From NCBI RefSeq assembly GCF_016862795.1, contig NZ_BONQ01000178.1, positions 1 through 61,347 on the forward strand: a stretch of DNA of 61,347 bases. The letters are read 5' to 3'. The notes beneath the pieces were generated by a model. It worked only from the letters and a program-made list of their open reading frames with translations, ran no database searches and was not told the DNA's origin. Positions 17,321 to 26,357 of this stretch are shown piece by piece; position 1 is the stretch's first letter; each line of letters starts with the position of its first letter. The position numbers were made by a program, and so were the translations under genes. Source of the stretch: Dactylosporangium siamense (lineage in GTDB: Bacteria > Actinomycetota > Actinomycetes > Mycobacteriales > Micromonosporaceae).

Positions 17321-17785
17321 CCGCCGGGGACGACCTGCGGGGCAGCAATGCTTCCGTGGCGACGGCCACGACGACCAGCACGGCGAAAACGGTGAGTCCC
17401 ATGCCCGCGAGTTCGACCGGTGCGCGCCGGACCTGAGGCCCGCACCGGCGCCGCACCCGGGCTGCTGCCGGTTCGCTTTCCTGCGGCTTCGGCCTGTGGT
17501 TCTGGCCTGTGTTCGGGCATGGTCGATCTCAGGCTGCGCCGAGCGGCACAGGTCTGGGACTCACCGATCTCGAACCCGGCGAGCAGCGTCGCGTCGCGGA
17601 ACGGCTGCGACGACCTGACCGGCCCAGGTGCTGCGCGCGCCGTAGGCCTCCGCCGTGCGGCAGTGCATCCGCAGGTGGTCGCGCAGCACGCCGTCGCCGA
17701 CTCCCGCCCGAACGTCGTGCCGGACACGCCCTTGAGCACGTCCGCCTCGAACCGCGACGCGTCCGGCACCACCGTCCGCTGGAGC
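17321..17785 (-). pseudogene. Probable degraded gene downstream of the response regulator
   Basis: 465 bp without an intact gene. On the minus strand, coding-like sequence with high third-position GC can be followed only by changing frame. One frame gives VVPDASRFEADVLKGVSG (about 17700-17770), a second gives LRDHLRMHCRTAEAYGAR (about 17630-17690), then the first frame again gives FRDATLLAGFEIGESQT. At least two indels are needed to join them. A short hydrophobic stretch (GMGLTVFAVLVVVAVATEA) is encoded near 17340-17410. Family not recognised. Confidence 0.35.
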
Positions 17786-18250
17786 TCACCACTGGTAGCT
17801 GCGACCCAGGTCGTGTCCGGTGTTCGGGTCGACGGGCGTCGGGTGCACCCGCAGCAGCGACTGCACACTGCGCAGCAACGCATCCGGGCTGAACGGCTTC
17901 ACCATGTGGTGCACGGCCCCCGCCATCACCCCGCTGCGCACGACGTCCGGCTGCGACAACGCCGACAGCAGCATCACCGGGATCTGCGCGGTCTCGGGGT
18001 CGCTCCGCAGCTGCTCGCACGCGCTCAGCCCGTCCTGCCCCGGCATCATGATGTCGAGGATCACCAGATTGGGCAGGCACGCCACCGCCGCGTCGACCGC
18101 GGCCAGCCCGTTGTCCGTCTCGATCACCTCGAAGCCGGCCTTCACCAGCTTGTACGCCACCATCCCCCGCAGATCCGGGTCGTCGTCGACGACGAGAATC
18201 CGGGCGGTCTGCGCCTCTGACGCGATGCTTCCGGCGACGGCGATGCTCAT
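17786..18250 (-). CDS. Single-domain response regulator
   Basis: 154 residues, receiver domain only. The acidic pocket is DDD at 22-24, the phospho-acceptor is Asp66 in VILDIMMPG, the switch Ser is in LLSALS, and the conserved Lys is at 118 in VKPF. There is no DNA-binding output, so it should act by protein contact, as CheY- and DivK-like proteins do. ATG 18250 has a strong AGGAGG site. No histidine kinase is adjacent. The sequence downstream appears to be a broken gene that might once have been the partner. Confidence 0.92.
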   Translation of the reverse strand: MSIAVAGSIASEAQTARILVVDDDPDLRGMVAYKLVKAGFEVIETDNGLAAVDAAVACLPNLVILDIMMPGQDGLSACEQLRSDPETAQIPVMLLSALSQPDVVRSGVMAGAVHHMVKPFSPDALLRSVQSLLRVHPTPVDPNTGHDLGRSYQW

Positions 18251-18344
18251 TGGGACGCCTCCTGTGTGTTGAGGTCTCCCAGACTCACCCTCCCCGGCTG
18301 CGCTTCAGCGGCCACGCGGTTGCCTGACGGTTGTGTGCCCCGGG

Positions 18345-18758
18345 TCACCCCGCGCTTGCGGGCCCGCTGACCGGTCCCAGCAGATCCCACCGGTTACCGG
18401 CGACGTCCTTGAAGACGGCGACCTGGCCGTACACCTCGGAGCGCGGCGGCCGCACGAACTCGACGCCGGCCGCGGTCATCCGCGCGTAGGTGGCCGTGAA
18501 GTCCTCGACCTGCAGGAAGAATCCGACCCGGCCCTTCACCTGCTCGCCGATCGCCTCGCGCTGCTGCTCGCCGTCGGCCCGCGCGATGAGCAGCCCGGTG
18601 CCCCCGCCGGGCGGCCGCACCACGACCCACCGCTTCGGCTGCCCGTCGGTGGTGGTCGAGGGCTCGTCCTCGACCAGCTCGAACCCCAGCACTTCGGTGA
18701 AGAACGCGATCGCCGGGTCGTACTCCTCCACCACGATCGTCACGAGATCAAGTCGCAT
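18345..18758 (-). CDS. VOC-superfamily protein (glyoxalase/bleomycin resistance-like)
   Basis: 137-residue vicinal-oxygen-chelate fold protein with two beta-alpha-beta-beta-beta modules: LDLVTIVVEEYDPAIAFFTE at the N-terminus, then RVGFFLQVEDFTATYARM, ending in VAVFKDVAGNRWDLLGP. The DPDGN-like motif appears as DVAGNRWDL. The metal ligand positions differ from glyoxalase I, so a dedicated enzyme or a binding protein are both possible. It lies between the response regulator and the tRNA-Pro gene and is the last clear backbone gene before the island. Confidence 0.9.
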   Translation of the reverse strand: MRLDLVTIVVEEYDPAIAFFTEVLGFELVEDEPSTTTDGQPKRWVVVRPPGGGTGLLIARADGEQQREAIGEQVKGRVGFFLQVEDFTATYARMTAAGVEFVRPPRSEVYGQVAVFKDVAGNRWDLLGPVSGPASAG

Positions 18759-18864
18759 CCCCGCACCCTAGAGCGTGTCCCGCCGGGACGGGGGATACTC
18801 CCGCGCGACGCGGTGAGGGGATGCGCTAGTCTGTAGCGGCTGCTCCGGACGGTGTCCGGATGCA

Positions 18865-18939
<75 letters not shown>

Positions 18940-19152
18940 ACTGTGAGCTGGGAATATTCAGGCTCATGATGTACACATTGGACAGTTCTTGTTAGCGCGC
19001 GCTAACGGTGGCGCTAACAATAATTCGGCCAAACCGGGCAGAATGCCCTAGTCAACGCCAGGTTCGTCCCTTTTGCGCACATCGCACTTGACGCACAATC
19101 AAGTGCTGTCAGTGTTGCGGGGTGCCATCCGTTAGCGTTCCGTTTGCGGTAG
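18940..19152. repeat. Element left arm, copy 1 (att-arm sequences)
   Basis: About 210 bp repeated with roughly 85-90% identity at 26978-27190. It holds the 16-bp palindrome GTTAGCGCGCGCTAAC (18991-19006) with a further GCGCTAAC at 19011-19018, and the hairpin GCACTTGA/TCAAGTGC (19084-19106). These look like integrase or excisionase arm sites and an integrase-gene terminator or regulator. No gene is visible here. Confidence 0.7.
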
Positions 19153-19262
19153 ATGTTCACCGATCGCACCGGCCAACCACTGCGGCCGAACAATGTCCGC
19201 GTCAACGCAGGACGCCGCCGCCAACGACCTCGCCGATCTAATCGCACCAATCGAGGCTGTCA
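19153..19262 (+). pseudogene. Tyrosine integrase relic 1
   Basis: MFTDRTGQPLRPNNV followed by NAGRRR and then, after a frame change, ANDLADLIAPIEAV. These match the two ends of the integrase fragment at 25458-25820 (MFTGRQGQPLRRDNV and NAGRRRQAADDIAGLI). The catalytic His-Arg-His-Tyr middle has been deleted, leaving an internally deleted relic next to attL. Confidence 0.7.
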
Positions 19263-19337
19263 CGCATCTCGACGATCGTTGGTTGCCGACCGCAGTCTGA
19301 ACGCCAGCAGACCCAGCGAACTCCTCCCCTTCGCGCG

Positions 19338-19420
19338 CAAGGTCAGCGAGCTGATTTCAGCAGCGAGGTATCGATTGGGGCGACACGCAGATTTCAGTCC
19401 TGTTTGGACAGTGGGTCGGG
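19338..19420. repeat. 83-bp dispersed repeat, copy 1
   Basis: Nearly identical to 53379-53460, with three or four differences. No coding sense is apparent. It may be an IS end or a leftover between mobile units. Confidence 0.7.
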
Positions 19421-19497
19421 GGCTTGGAGTCCTTGGTGAAGAGGTCTCACCACAAGCGCCGTTCTACAGTAGGACTCCACTCCACGTGATTGCCAGT

Positions 19498-19800
19498 CGT
19501 GCCCTGCTCGACGTGCCACGCGAACCCCCTCCGCCGCGTCGCCGGACTGCTGCGCGCCGACCAGCGCGCCCGCGGCACTCGCACCGGAACCAGGGCATCG
19601 ACCTGCTGGCACCACCACCAACGTCAAGGCAACACCATCGGCGCCTGGTACCCCGCGGGAAACACCGAAACGTCGGCGGCAACGTCCAAGCGGTCACGCG
19701 ACCCGACGGCCTACCGATCTGGACCTCACCGGTCTCGCCCGGACACCGCCAGGATCTGACCGTCGCCGACGTCGCCATCGACGACGACGACGCCGAGTGA
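19498..19800 (+). pseudogene. IS5-like DDE transposase fragment
   Basis: In-frame text GNVQAVTRPDGLPIWTSPVS, followed by HRQDLTVADV, matches the DDE_4/HARBI1-type core block of actinobacterial IS5-group transposases, where a GKHxxHGxNVQ strand carries the first catalytic region. Only about 70 residues remain, with frame changes upstream. Confidence 0.55.
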
Positions 19801-19891
19801 CTATCACCGTCGATCAACATGTCGGGACGGTCTGACCAACCGGCCGAATGGGCTAATCGATTCCAGCAATGTCTAGTTCACGCTGGCTGCC

Positions 19892-21319
19892 ATGGCCCGT
19901 CTTGCCCAAGTGATCCACGAGCACAGCGAACAGTTCTTGCCCGCGTTCGCCCGGCTGGTCGCGCCCGCGGAGGGGCAGTCGCAGGGGTACTCGCCGCTGC
20001 ACTTCGAGTTGGTCGGGCGCTCACCTCAGGCGGCGGGCGGAGAGCGGGAGCTGGGCCGCTGGTCCGGGTTCGGCGGCTGCTCGTTCGTGGTCGGCGAGGA
20101 CGGGCGGCCGCTCGACGGCGCCGCGGCCCGCACGACCGGTAATGTCCTGCCGTTGTTCCAGGGCCACGTCGAGCTGCTGTTGACCGACCGTCGGCTGCTC
20201 GCCGTGATCACCGAGGGGCAGACCGCCGTCGGCAAAGTAGGCGGCGACACCGGCCAGTTGCTCGCCCTGGTGTTCCCACTGGAGCGGATCGAGTCCGTCG
20301 GCGTGGAGAAGCGCCTGGGCGCGTTCGGCGGCGAGCGCGAGGGCCGGCTGAGCATTACAAACATTCAGCATGTCGTCACGCTGTACCTCGACGAGGCGCG
20401 TCCGGGCACGAAGCGCAGCATCCTCGAGGCGTTGGTCGCGCCGGTTGTGGTGGCGCGCCGCCCTACGGCGGGGGCGCTTGAAGCGGTGCAGCTCGCGGCC
20501 GTCGAGCGCGGCGACCGCGAGGACGACGAGGGCGAGTACGTCGTACTGTTCCTGCACCCGCACTCCGCCTTGGGCGATGTCACGACCATCCAGCCCTGCC
20601 CCAGCACGGACCCGGCCGAGCTGGCCGGTAAGGCGATCGAGCTGCTGGCTCCACGGCTGCCGGGGCTGGCCGACGCGGATGGGGACGCGCCCGCCCGAGC
20701 CCTCTACGACGTGGCAGCCGACGCGCTGCGCGGCTTGGGGGAGAGCGACGCCTTCGTGGAGTTCGCGGCGAACCCGGTCAACAGCAGCCTGGTCCGCCGG
20801 ATGCTGCAGGGCGCCGCGCGCGACGACGCCGGCTTGGCCGAGCGGATCGCGGCGGCAGTGGCGGCGGTACCGCAGCAGCCGCCGACCTGGCACCAAGAAG
20901 TGACCCACGGTGGCGCCGCCCCGACGGCCATCCGACCCGACGTCCGCGTCCCTGCGCCGGTGACCGGCCAGCGCAAGGGCCCAAGCGGCGGCGTCCTGGT
21001 GGCCGTGTTCGTGGCGGTCACCCTGTGCTCCCTCGCTCTGCTCCGTTGGGTGTCCACATGGAACTTCGTCGTGCTGTTGATCTTGCTTGCCGCCCTCGCT
21101 GTCGTCGTAGTCAACGTCATGTCGGAAAAATTCGCCGACTGGGCTTTCGAGCCGTTTATGCGGCGAGCGCGAGAGAAGGTCGGTAAGCCGATTCAAGACC
21201 CTGAGACTGGTGTCGAATATGTGCCGTGGCAGCACCGTCCACTCAGTCGGCAAGCAACGCTCATCCTGTTACTGGCCGCAGTGGTCGGACTTGCTCTTCT
21301 GCGGCTCTGGCTCGGTTGA
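19892..21319 (+). CDS. Hypothetical membrane protein, C-terminal triple helix
   Basis: 475 residues, no family recognised. Residues 1-335 look soluble and mixed alpha/beta; the part around 95-200 (HVELLLTDRRLLAVITEG, ALVFPLERIESVGVEKRL) is reminiscent of bacterial PH-like domains, where a strand-rich module reads membrane or protein surfaces. Three membrane helices follow: about 367-385, 390-410, and the extreme C-terminus (ATLILLLAAVVGLALL). The large domain should therefore face the cytoplasm. ATG 19892 is used; no strong ribosome site is seen. The gene lies inside the island between IS relics and is intact, so it may be cargo under selection. Confidence 0.75.
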   Translation: MARLAQVIHEHSEQFLPAFARLVAPAEGQSQGYSPLHFELVGRSPQAAGGERELGRWSGFGGCSFVVGEDGRPLDGAAARTTGNVLPLFQGHVELLLTDRRLLAVITEGQTAVGKVGGDTGQLLALVFPLERIESVGVEKRLGAFGGEREGRLSITNIQHVVTLYLDEARPGTKRSILEALVAPVVVARRPTAGALEAVQLAAVERGDREDDEGEYVVLFLHPHSALGDVTTIQPCPSTDPAELAGKAIELLAPRLPGLADADGDAPARALYDVAADALRGLGESDAFVEFAANPVNSSLVRRMLQGAARDDAGLAERIAAAVAAVPQQPPTWHQEVTHGGAAPTAIRPDVRVPAPVTGQRKGPSGGVLVAVFVAVTLCSLALLRWVSTWNFVVLLILLAALAVVVVNVMSEKFADWAFEPFMRRAREKVGKPIQDPETGVEYVPWQHRPLSRQATLILLLAAVVGLALLRLWLG

Positions 21320-21352
21320 CCGTGTACGTGCCGAAAACCTCGTCCGTGCAGC

Positions 21353-22412
21353 TCAGGCAGCATGTTCGTGCTGATGGAGGATGCCGCCGAGTCGATCGCG
21401 TCGTCGGATGTCCAGGTGGTCCGGTTCGGTGATCGGTTGGGGAGCGGGCGTAGGGGCGCTGCGGCGTGCGGTGGGTCCGGTGTCGGTTGTAGAACGCCTC
21501 GTACTCGTGGAGTGCGTGCAGCAGGTGGGCCTGATGCACGATCAGGATCCGGTCGAGGAGTTCGGTTCTGCATGAGCGGACCCAGCGTTCCATGATCGCG
21601 TTCATGCATGGTACTCGGACACCCGTCTTCGTGATCGCGATGCCTTCGTCCTTGAGGACCGCGCCGAAGGTGGCCGTGTACTTGCTGTCGCGGTCCCGAA
21701 TCAGATACGTCACCGTGGTGCCAGCGTCTTGGAGGTCCATGACCAGGTTCCGGGCCTGTTGTGTGACCCAGGCGCCGGTCGGGTGCGCGGTGACACCCAC
21801 GATGTGGACTTGGCGGGTGGCCAGCTCGATGAAGAACAGTACATAGATCCGTTTCAGCAGCACGGTGTCGACGGTGAAGAAATCGCAGGCCATCATCGTG
21901 TGGGCCTGCGCGGTCAGGAACTGCTGCCAGGTCGGTCCCGTCCGACGTGGTGCCGGGTCGACGCCGGCCCGGTGCAGGATCTTCCAGACCGTGCTGGCCG
22001 CGATCCGGTACCCCAGACGCGCCCGCTCACCTGCACGCGGCGATGACCCCAGGTCGAGTTCTCCACGGCCAGACGCAGCACCAGCTCACGGAGCTCCCGA
22101 TCGACTGGTGGCCGGCCGGGACTCGCATGTGGATACGTCCAGTGCCGGGCGATCAACTGCCGGTACCAGCGCAACAGCGTGGCCGGAGCGACGAAGAACG
22201 CCGCCCATTGCGGTCGGGGGCAGTAGCCGCGACAATGCCGCCAGCACCACCCGATCCGCAGGCTGCAGGTCGGGGCGGTACACCTGCCGACGCAGCACCG
22301 CCACCTGATGCCGCACCAGCAGTTCGATGTCCTTCGCGCCGCCGTCCCGGGCGAACTGGGTCAGCATCTGCAGGATCTGCCGTAGGAGCAGGTACACCAG
22401 CGAGGCTGCCAC
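21353..22412 (-). pseudogene. rve-type transposase (integrase-core IS), frameshifted
   Basis: Three frames together give one transposase of about 350 residues. The N-terminal part starts MAASLVYLLLRQILQMLTQF. The middle is RWYRQLIARHWTYP. The DDE catalytic core includes MMACDFFTVDTVLLKRIYVL, then TYLIRDRDSKYT and NAIMERWVRSCRTE. The tail ends near LPELHG. Breaks fall near 22215, 22040 and 21480. The final in-frame stop consistent with the family end is at 21353. An 18-bp palindrome CAGCTACCCCGGTAGCTG lies just before its start. A related N-terminal fragment is at 37578-37801. Confidence 0.8.
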
Positions 22413-22486
22413 GCCCTAGATCATCCCAGCTACCCCGGTAGCTGAGCCACGGACGAATCCGCACGTCACAGCCTCCGAACCGAATT

Positions 22487-22563
22487 TACGAGCCGCACAA
22501 GTACCGTCCCGACCTCCTCACCGGCTTCACCACAGGTACCGGCCTGGACTTCAACCCGCCATA
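22487..22563 (+). other. Short 3' remnant of an unknown gene
   Basis: An open stretch ends in YRPDLLTGFTTGTGLDFNPP and stops at TAA 22561-22563, next to the IS end. It reads like the tail of a real protein truncated by the rve-type IS. Family unknown. Confidence 0.3.
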
Positions 22564-22583
22564 ACCCCAGCGATGAAAGGTCG

Positions 22584-24332
22584 TTAGTACAGCGTCGGAT
22601 CGCCGAGAGCGCCTCGGGTCGAGCGCAGCGTCCCGATGAACGAGATCTTCAGGCGCAGGATCCCGGTGACGTTCACCGTCTTCTTGCCTCCGTCGCCGAT
22701 GGTGAACTGCTGCTTGAAGATGATCTTTGTTTGGTTATTGTCCAACGCCGCGATCTGGATCGTCAGCGGACCCGTGCCGCTGCTCTTGTCGGAGATGCCA
22801 AACGTGGCCTCGAGCCTCGTGTAAGAACGGCCCAGGTTGAGCTCCACATAGGACTCCTGGGTCGAGCTGCATCCGAGCTTGCAGCTGGCCACCCAGCCGT
22901 AGGTGACCGGCACGCCGTTGATCGAGAAGTCCTGCGCGTTGATGCTCATGCCGAGGACGGAGTTCTCGCTGCGGGTGACGATGACGCCCGAGTCGTTCGC
23001 GGTGGGTCCGGCGATCAGCATGCCGACGACCTCACCGCTCGGCGTTGGGCCGGGCGTCGACGTGCCGGTGGCCGTCGGGGTGGCGGTCGTCGAGGCGGAG
23101 GGGTCGGCGCTCGGCGTCGGGCTCGGCGTCGGGCTCGGCGGCGGTGAGGACGCCCTCGACGGCGAGGACCCCTGCGCCCCCGCGGTGGGTGCGGCGCCCG
23201 CATCGTTGGCCCGTCCGCTGAACGGCTTGGCCACGAACAGCACCGTCGCGATCGCGAGGACGGCCGCCAGCACCCCGATCAGAATGAGCCTGGGGCGGTC
23301 GCGGGCGCGCGGCGGCGCTGGCAGAGCCGATGGCGTGAACGGCACCGTGATGCCGCGGTCGTACGGCGGGGCCGCGAACCCGTCGGCCGATGTCGTCGAC
23401 GACAGCGTGTCGGTCAGGGTGCTCAGCCACTGGGAGAGGGGCCTGGGTCGCTGCTCCGGCGGGCAGCGCAGCGCGGTCATGAGGGTATGGGCGAGCTGTG
23501 GGCGCGCAGCGGTGGTCGACGCCCGGGTCAGCAGCCCTTCGATCGCCGCCAGGTCCGGCCCGAACCGGTCGACGGTCGGCGGGGCCTGCCCGAGGAGCGC
23601 GTGCACCACGGTCGCCACGAAGGCGAACCGATCGGATTCGGGCGTGGCCATGGCACCCCGCTCGAATAGTTCCGGGGCCGCGTACGCCCGCGTCCGTCCG
23701 GCTTGCCCGGTGTCGTCTGCGAGGCGCACGAGGCCCAGGTCGACTAGCACCGTTGAGCCGTCGGCGCGGCGGACGATGTTCTCAGGCTTGACGTCGCCGT
23801 GCGCCACTGGAACGTTGGTGCTTTCGCCGGAATGCATGTAGTCGAGCGCGGCTGCGACCGTCCGTAGGGCCCTGATCCGCTGAGAAGCGGTGGCGTTCGC
23901 CTGCTCGGCGAGCCAGTCTCCCAGGGTCTCGCCCTCGATGAGGCTCATGACGACGTACCGGAACGTCTCCCCCGTCGCGGGGCGGGCGGGGGGCGTGACG
24001 TGTGTTTCTCCGCCACCCTGCACCGTGTCGTCGATCTGCGTGGTTCTGTGCAGCCCACGGCGGTGCGGGCCGTACCCGACGAACACCCGGATCACCCGGA
24101 CGATGCCCGGATGGTCAAGCGCGGGCAGCAGGTGGCTGTGGCGCATCCACCGCTCCGGGTCGTCGTTCGGTGTCGGGCGGAGAATCTTGATGGCGACCCA
24201 GGAAACCCCCTCACCGGAGAGGGGAACCGACGCCTTCCAGACCGAGCCCTCACCGCCCTGCCCCAGCACGGTGTTCAGTTGGTACATGTCCGGCTGCTCG
24301 GCTGGTCCCACCCAGTGACGATCGTCGTCCAC
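22584..24332 (-). CDS. Membrane Ser/Thr kinase with extracellular carbohydrate-binding-like domain
   Basis: 582 residues from GTG 24332, chosen because GAGGAG stands six bases upstream; a TTG at 24350 would add six residues. Kinase domain: loop LGQGGEGSVW, Lys49, catalytic loop HGD at 178-180 (HRD replaced) followed by VKPEN, DLG at 198-200 instead of DFG. The essential Lys, Asp and Asn remain, so activity is plausible. After a Pro-rich linker comes a membrane helix (LILIGVLAAVLAIATVLFVA), a Ser/Pro/Thr-rich spacer and an extracellular beta-rich domain of about 130 residues with GRSYTRLEATFGISD, similar in style to NPCBM modules. A divergent FHA-like/HTH gene starts 60 bp away, suggesting a signalling pair. 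Confidence 0.85.
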   Translation of the reverse strand: MDDDRHWVGPAEQPDMYQLNTVLGQGGEGSVWKASVPLSGEGVSWVAIKILRPTPNDDPERWMRHSHLLPALDHPGIVRVIRVFVGYGPHRRGLHRTTQIDDTVQGGGETHVTPPARPATGETFRYVVMSLIEGETLGDWLAEQANATASQRIRALRTVAAALDYMHSGESTNVPVAHGDVKPENIVRRADGSTVLVDLGLVRLADDTGQAGRTRAYAAPELFERGAMATPESDRFAFVATVVHALLGQAPPTVDRFGPDLAAIEGLLTRASTTAARPQLAHTLMTALRCPPEQRPRPLSQWLSTLTDTLSSTTSADGFAAPPYDRGITVPFTPSALPAPPRARDRPRLILIGVLAAVLAIATVLFVAKPFSGRANDAGAAPTAGAQGSSPSRASSPPPSPTPSPTPSADPSASTTATPTATGTSTPGPTPSGEVVGMLIAGPTANDSGVIVTRSENSVLGMSINAQDFSINGVPVTYGWVASCKLGCSSTQESYVELNLGRSYTRLEATFGISDKSSGTGPLTIQIAALDNNQTKIIFKQQFTIGDGGKKTVNVTGILRLKISFIGTLRSTRGALGDPTLY

Positions 24333-24391
24333 AGATCTCCTCGACTGCAATCGGCGGCACTTGGCAGAGGGTCACCATATGATTCCGGCGA

Positions 24392-25180
24392 GTGGACGAC
24401 ATCGTCCGGCCGGGCGGCATCTCCTGGCCTATCGATCGCCCGATTCCGCAAACGAAGTCCCCCGGAGGCACTTTGCCCTACTACGTACGGACGCTCGAAT
24501 CGCTCGAGGGACAGTGGCGGCAGGGAATGCGTCGGCCGGTTCTGCAAGGGCGGGAGATTCACATCGGGCGCAGCTGCGAGGTCACGATCGCGACCGACCC
24601 GCTGGACGGCAAAATCTCCCGGATCGCGGCGACCGTTACGCCCAGCGCCGACGGCTGGCGCATCGAGCCACGTAACCGTAACGGTGTCGTGCTGCATCTC
24701 TGGGCGCAGCCCCCGCGGGTGATCGCCCGCACGGAGACCGTGCTCTGGCCGCGCGTCGCGCTGTTCGTCAAGGGTTCCGCCGCGCACGAGCACTGGGTCC
24801 TGCTCGACGACACCGAGGCTTACACGGCGCTCGGCCCGCATACGACCGGCGTCACTGCGACCACCGAACTCCCTGCGCCGCTCACACCCTCGCAGCAGGA
24901 GGCCGTTCACGCGGTCTTCCACGAGGTCCTGGCCTGGCCGCCGATCCACAACGCCCGGCCGGACACCGTCGATGCGGCGGCGCGCCGGCTCGGCCGGTCC
25001 CGCACCGCCGTCAACCAGCGGCTGGACCAGGTACGCAAGCGAGCCGCCGGGCTGGGCCTGCGCCGGGAACCGGCCCTGACGGACCCGGAGTACATCTACG
25101 TACTTGCCCGCGCTGGCTACATCCTGCCCGGAGCCGCCGACCTCGACGAGCACCCCTCCGGCGCCCTACGCGCAACCTGA
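24392..25180 (+). CDS. FHA-like domain protein with C-terminal DNA-binding region
   Basis: 262 residues. The N-terminal part (about 48-135) has the strand pattern of an FHA phosphothreonine-binding domain: GREIHIGRSCEVTIAT, then KISRIAATVTPSADGWRIEP and NRNGVVLH. The core Gly-Arg-Ser-x and the SR.A in place of SxxH suggest a diverged binding face. The C-terminal half (about 165-235) contains a probable helix-turn-helix (AARRLGRSRTAVNQRLDQVR). Such FHA-HTH proteins can relay kinase signals to transcription. Divergent, 59 bp from the membrane kinase. GTG start. Confidence 0.7.
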   Translation: MDDIVRPGGISWPIDRPIPQTKSPGGTLPYYVRTLESLEGQWRQGMRRPVLQGREIHIGRSCEVTIATDPLDGKISRIAATVTPSADGWRIEPRNRNGVVLHLWAQPPRVIARTETVLWPRVALFVKGSAAHEHWVLLDDTEAYTALGPHTTGVTATTELPAPLTPSQQEAVHAVFHEVLAWPPIHNARPDTVDAAARRLGRSRTAVNQRLDQVRKRAAGLGLRREPALTDPEYIYVLARAGYILPGAADLDEHPSGALRAT

Positions 25181-25226
25181 CAATTGTCATCTCGTGCGAC
25201 CCCGGGAACCCTGCTGTGCTGGTGCT

Positions 25227-25448
25227 ATGACGGCGACCAAGCACCCCCGGGACCGCGAGCGGACCTCCATCATTGTCCGGTACGTCCATGCGACGGCCAA
25301 CCGTAGCGTCCTCGCCGTGGCCGTCCTGACTGTGCTGAGCGTGGTCCCGGAATTGCGCGAGGTCGCCGCGCTGGCGATCGGCGTGGTAGGCGCCGTCACC
25401 ACCGCGGCGACCGGCGTCGCGCTCGCCGCGGTCAAGCGCCGACGCTAG
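25227..25448 (+). CDS. Small hypothetical membrane protein
   Basis: 73 residues from ATG 25227. Two hydrophobic stretches (SVLAVAVLTVLSVVPEL and VAALAIGVVGAVTTAATGVALAA) with Arg/Lys at both ends predict a helical hairpin. It follows the FHA-like gene by 46 bp and may belong to the same transcript. No family recognised; position suggests island cargo. Confidence 0.55.
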   Translation: MTATKHPRDRERTSIIVRYVHATANRSVLAVAVLTVLSVVPELREVAALAIGVVGAVTTAATGVALAAVKRRR

Positions 25449-25457
25449 AGGCGTTCG

Positions 25458-25820
25458 GTGTCGACAATCGGTGTCAGGCCGCGGGCGAGGAGGGCGCTGG
25501 TATCCGGTTACATGTTCACCGGTCGGCAGGGTCAGCCGTTGCGGCGGGACAACGTCACGAACAGGTTTAACCAGCTCGCGGTCTCTGCGGGCGTTCGTCC
25601 GCTTGGCCCGCATCAGATCCGGCATGTGGTCGCCTCGAATCTGTTGGATCTCGGGTACGGCATTGCCGAGGTGGCTGAGCGTCTCGGTCATGACCCGGCG
25701 ACATTGATGCGCTACTACTCGCGAGCCAATGCCGGGCGCCGGCGTCAGGCAGCGGACGACATCGCTGGGCTCATCACGCCGGACCTCGACGCGGCCGTCG
25801 GCGTGCTGAACGCAGCATGA
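25458..25820 (+). pseudogene. Tyrosine integrase C-terminal fragment (relic 2)
   Basis: About 110 residues of the catalytic domain remain: GPHQIRHVVASNLLDLG carries the His-x-x-Arg pair, RLGHDP the second His, and LMRYYSRA the nucleophilic Tyr. The N-terminal domain and the first catalytic Arg are missing. The first 17 codons do not look like integrase, so the fragment was joined to foreign sequence. It is the best-preserved integrase piece on the island. Confidence 0.8.
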
Positions 25821-26059
25821 ACACGATCGTCCCGCGCGGGTCCGATCGACGACCGCAAATGCAGCGCGGACGGTGCCCCGTCGTTACCTCCGGACCAGGT
25901 TGTTGCATCCGTGGGCCGCGCTGTCCATCGTCCCGCGTGGGGCATGGCTTGTCGAACAGGCATTCGATGCGTGTTGCGGGTCGACGTGGTGGCCTGACGT
26001 GTTGCTGTGCGGCCTGGTTCGACAACACCCCGATCAACGAGCCGGCCCGCTCTGTGGGG

Positions 26060-26346
26060 AGCGGGCCGAACCAGATGCTGAGGTCCGCAGCATCCTTCTT
26101 TGCGGCGGAGCTGGACCGTCCGTCGCGAAGAAGGTCGAGTTCGTCGACTCCCAGAAGGAACACCACGGTGCCCAGCCGGTCCTGCAGGCGCTTGAAGACA
26201 CGCCGGCACAGATCGCACCTACGCTGTCAAGACCCGACCCGCCTGCGCCCGGTCGATCCGTGACAACGAGTTGACCGCGCTAATCGAGCAGATCCACCAG
26301 GAGAACGACGGTGTCTACGGCGCCCGCAAGGTCTGGCATGAGGTGC
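26060..26346 (+). pseudogene. IS3-family transposase fragment (OrfA tail, OrfB head)
   Basis: LRSAASFFAAELDRPSRR is the typical end of IS3-type OrfA. VEFVDSQKEHHGAQPVLQAL and, in a shifted frame, ELTALIEQIHQENDGVYGAR and KVWHE are the start of OrfB. The DDE core is absent; the fragment ends at 26346 against an IS30 relic. Sequence between 25821 and 26059 shows no convincing gene. Confidence 0.7.
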
Positions 26347-26357
26347 CCGAGGCGGAT

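Noticed and set aside
19153-19800. 215-codon continuous plus frame as one gene
   Set aside because: It crosses an integrase relic, the 83-bp repeat and an IS5-like fragment; a chance open frame through remnants.
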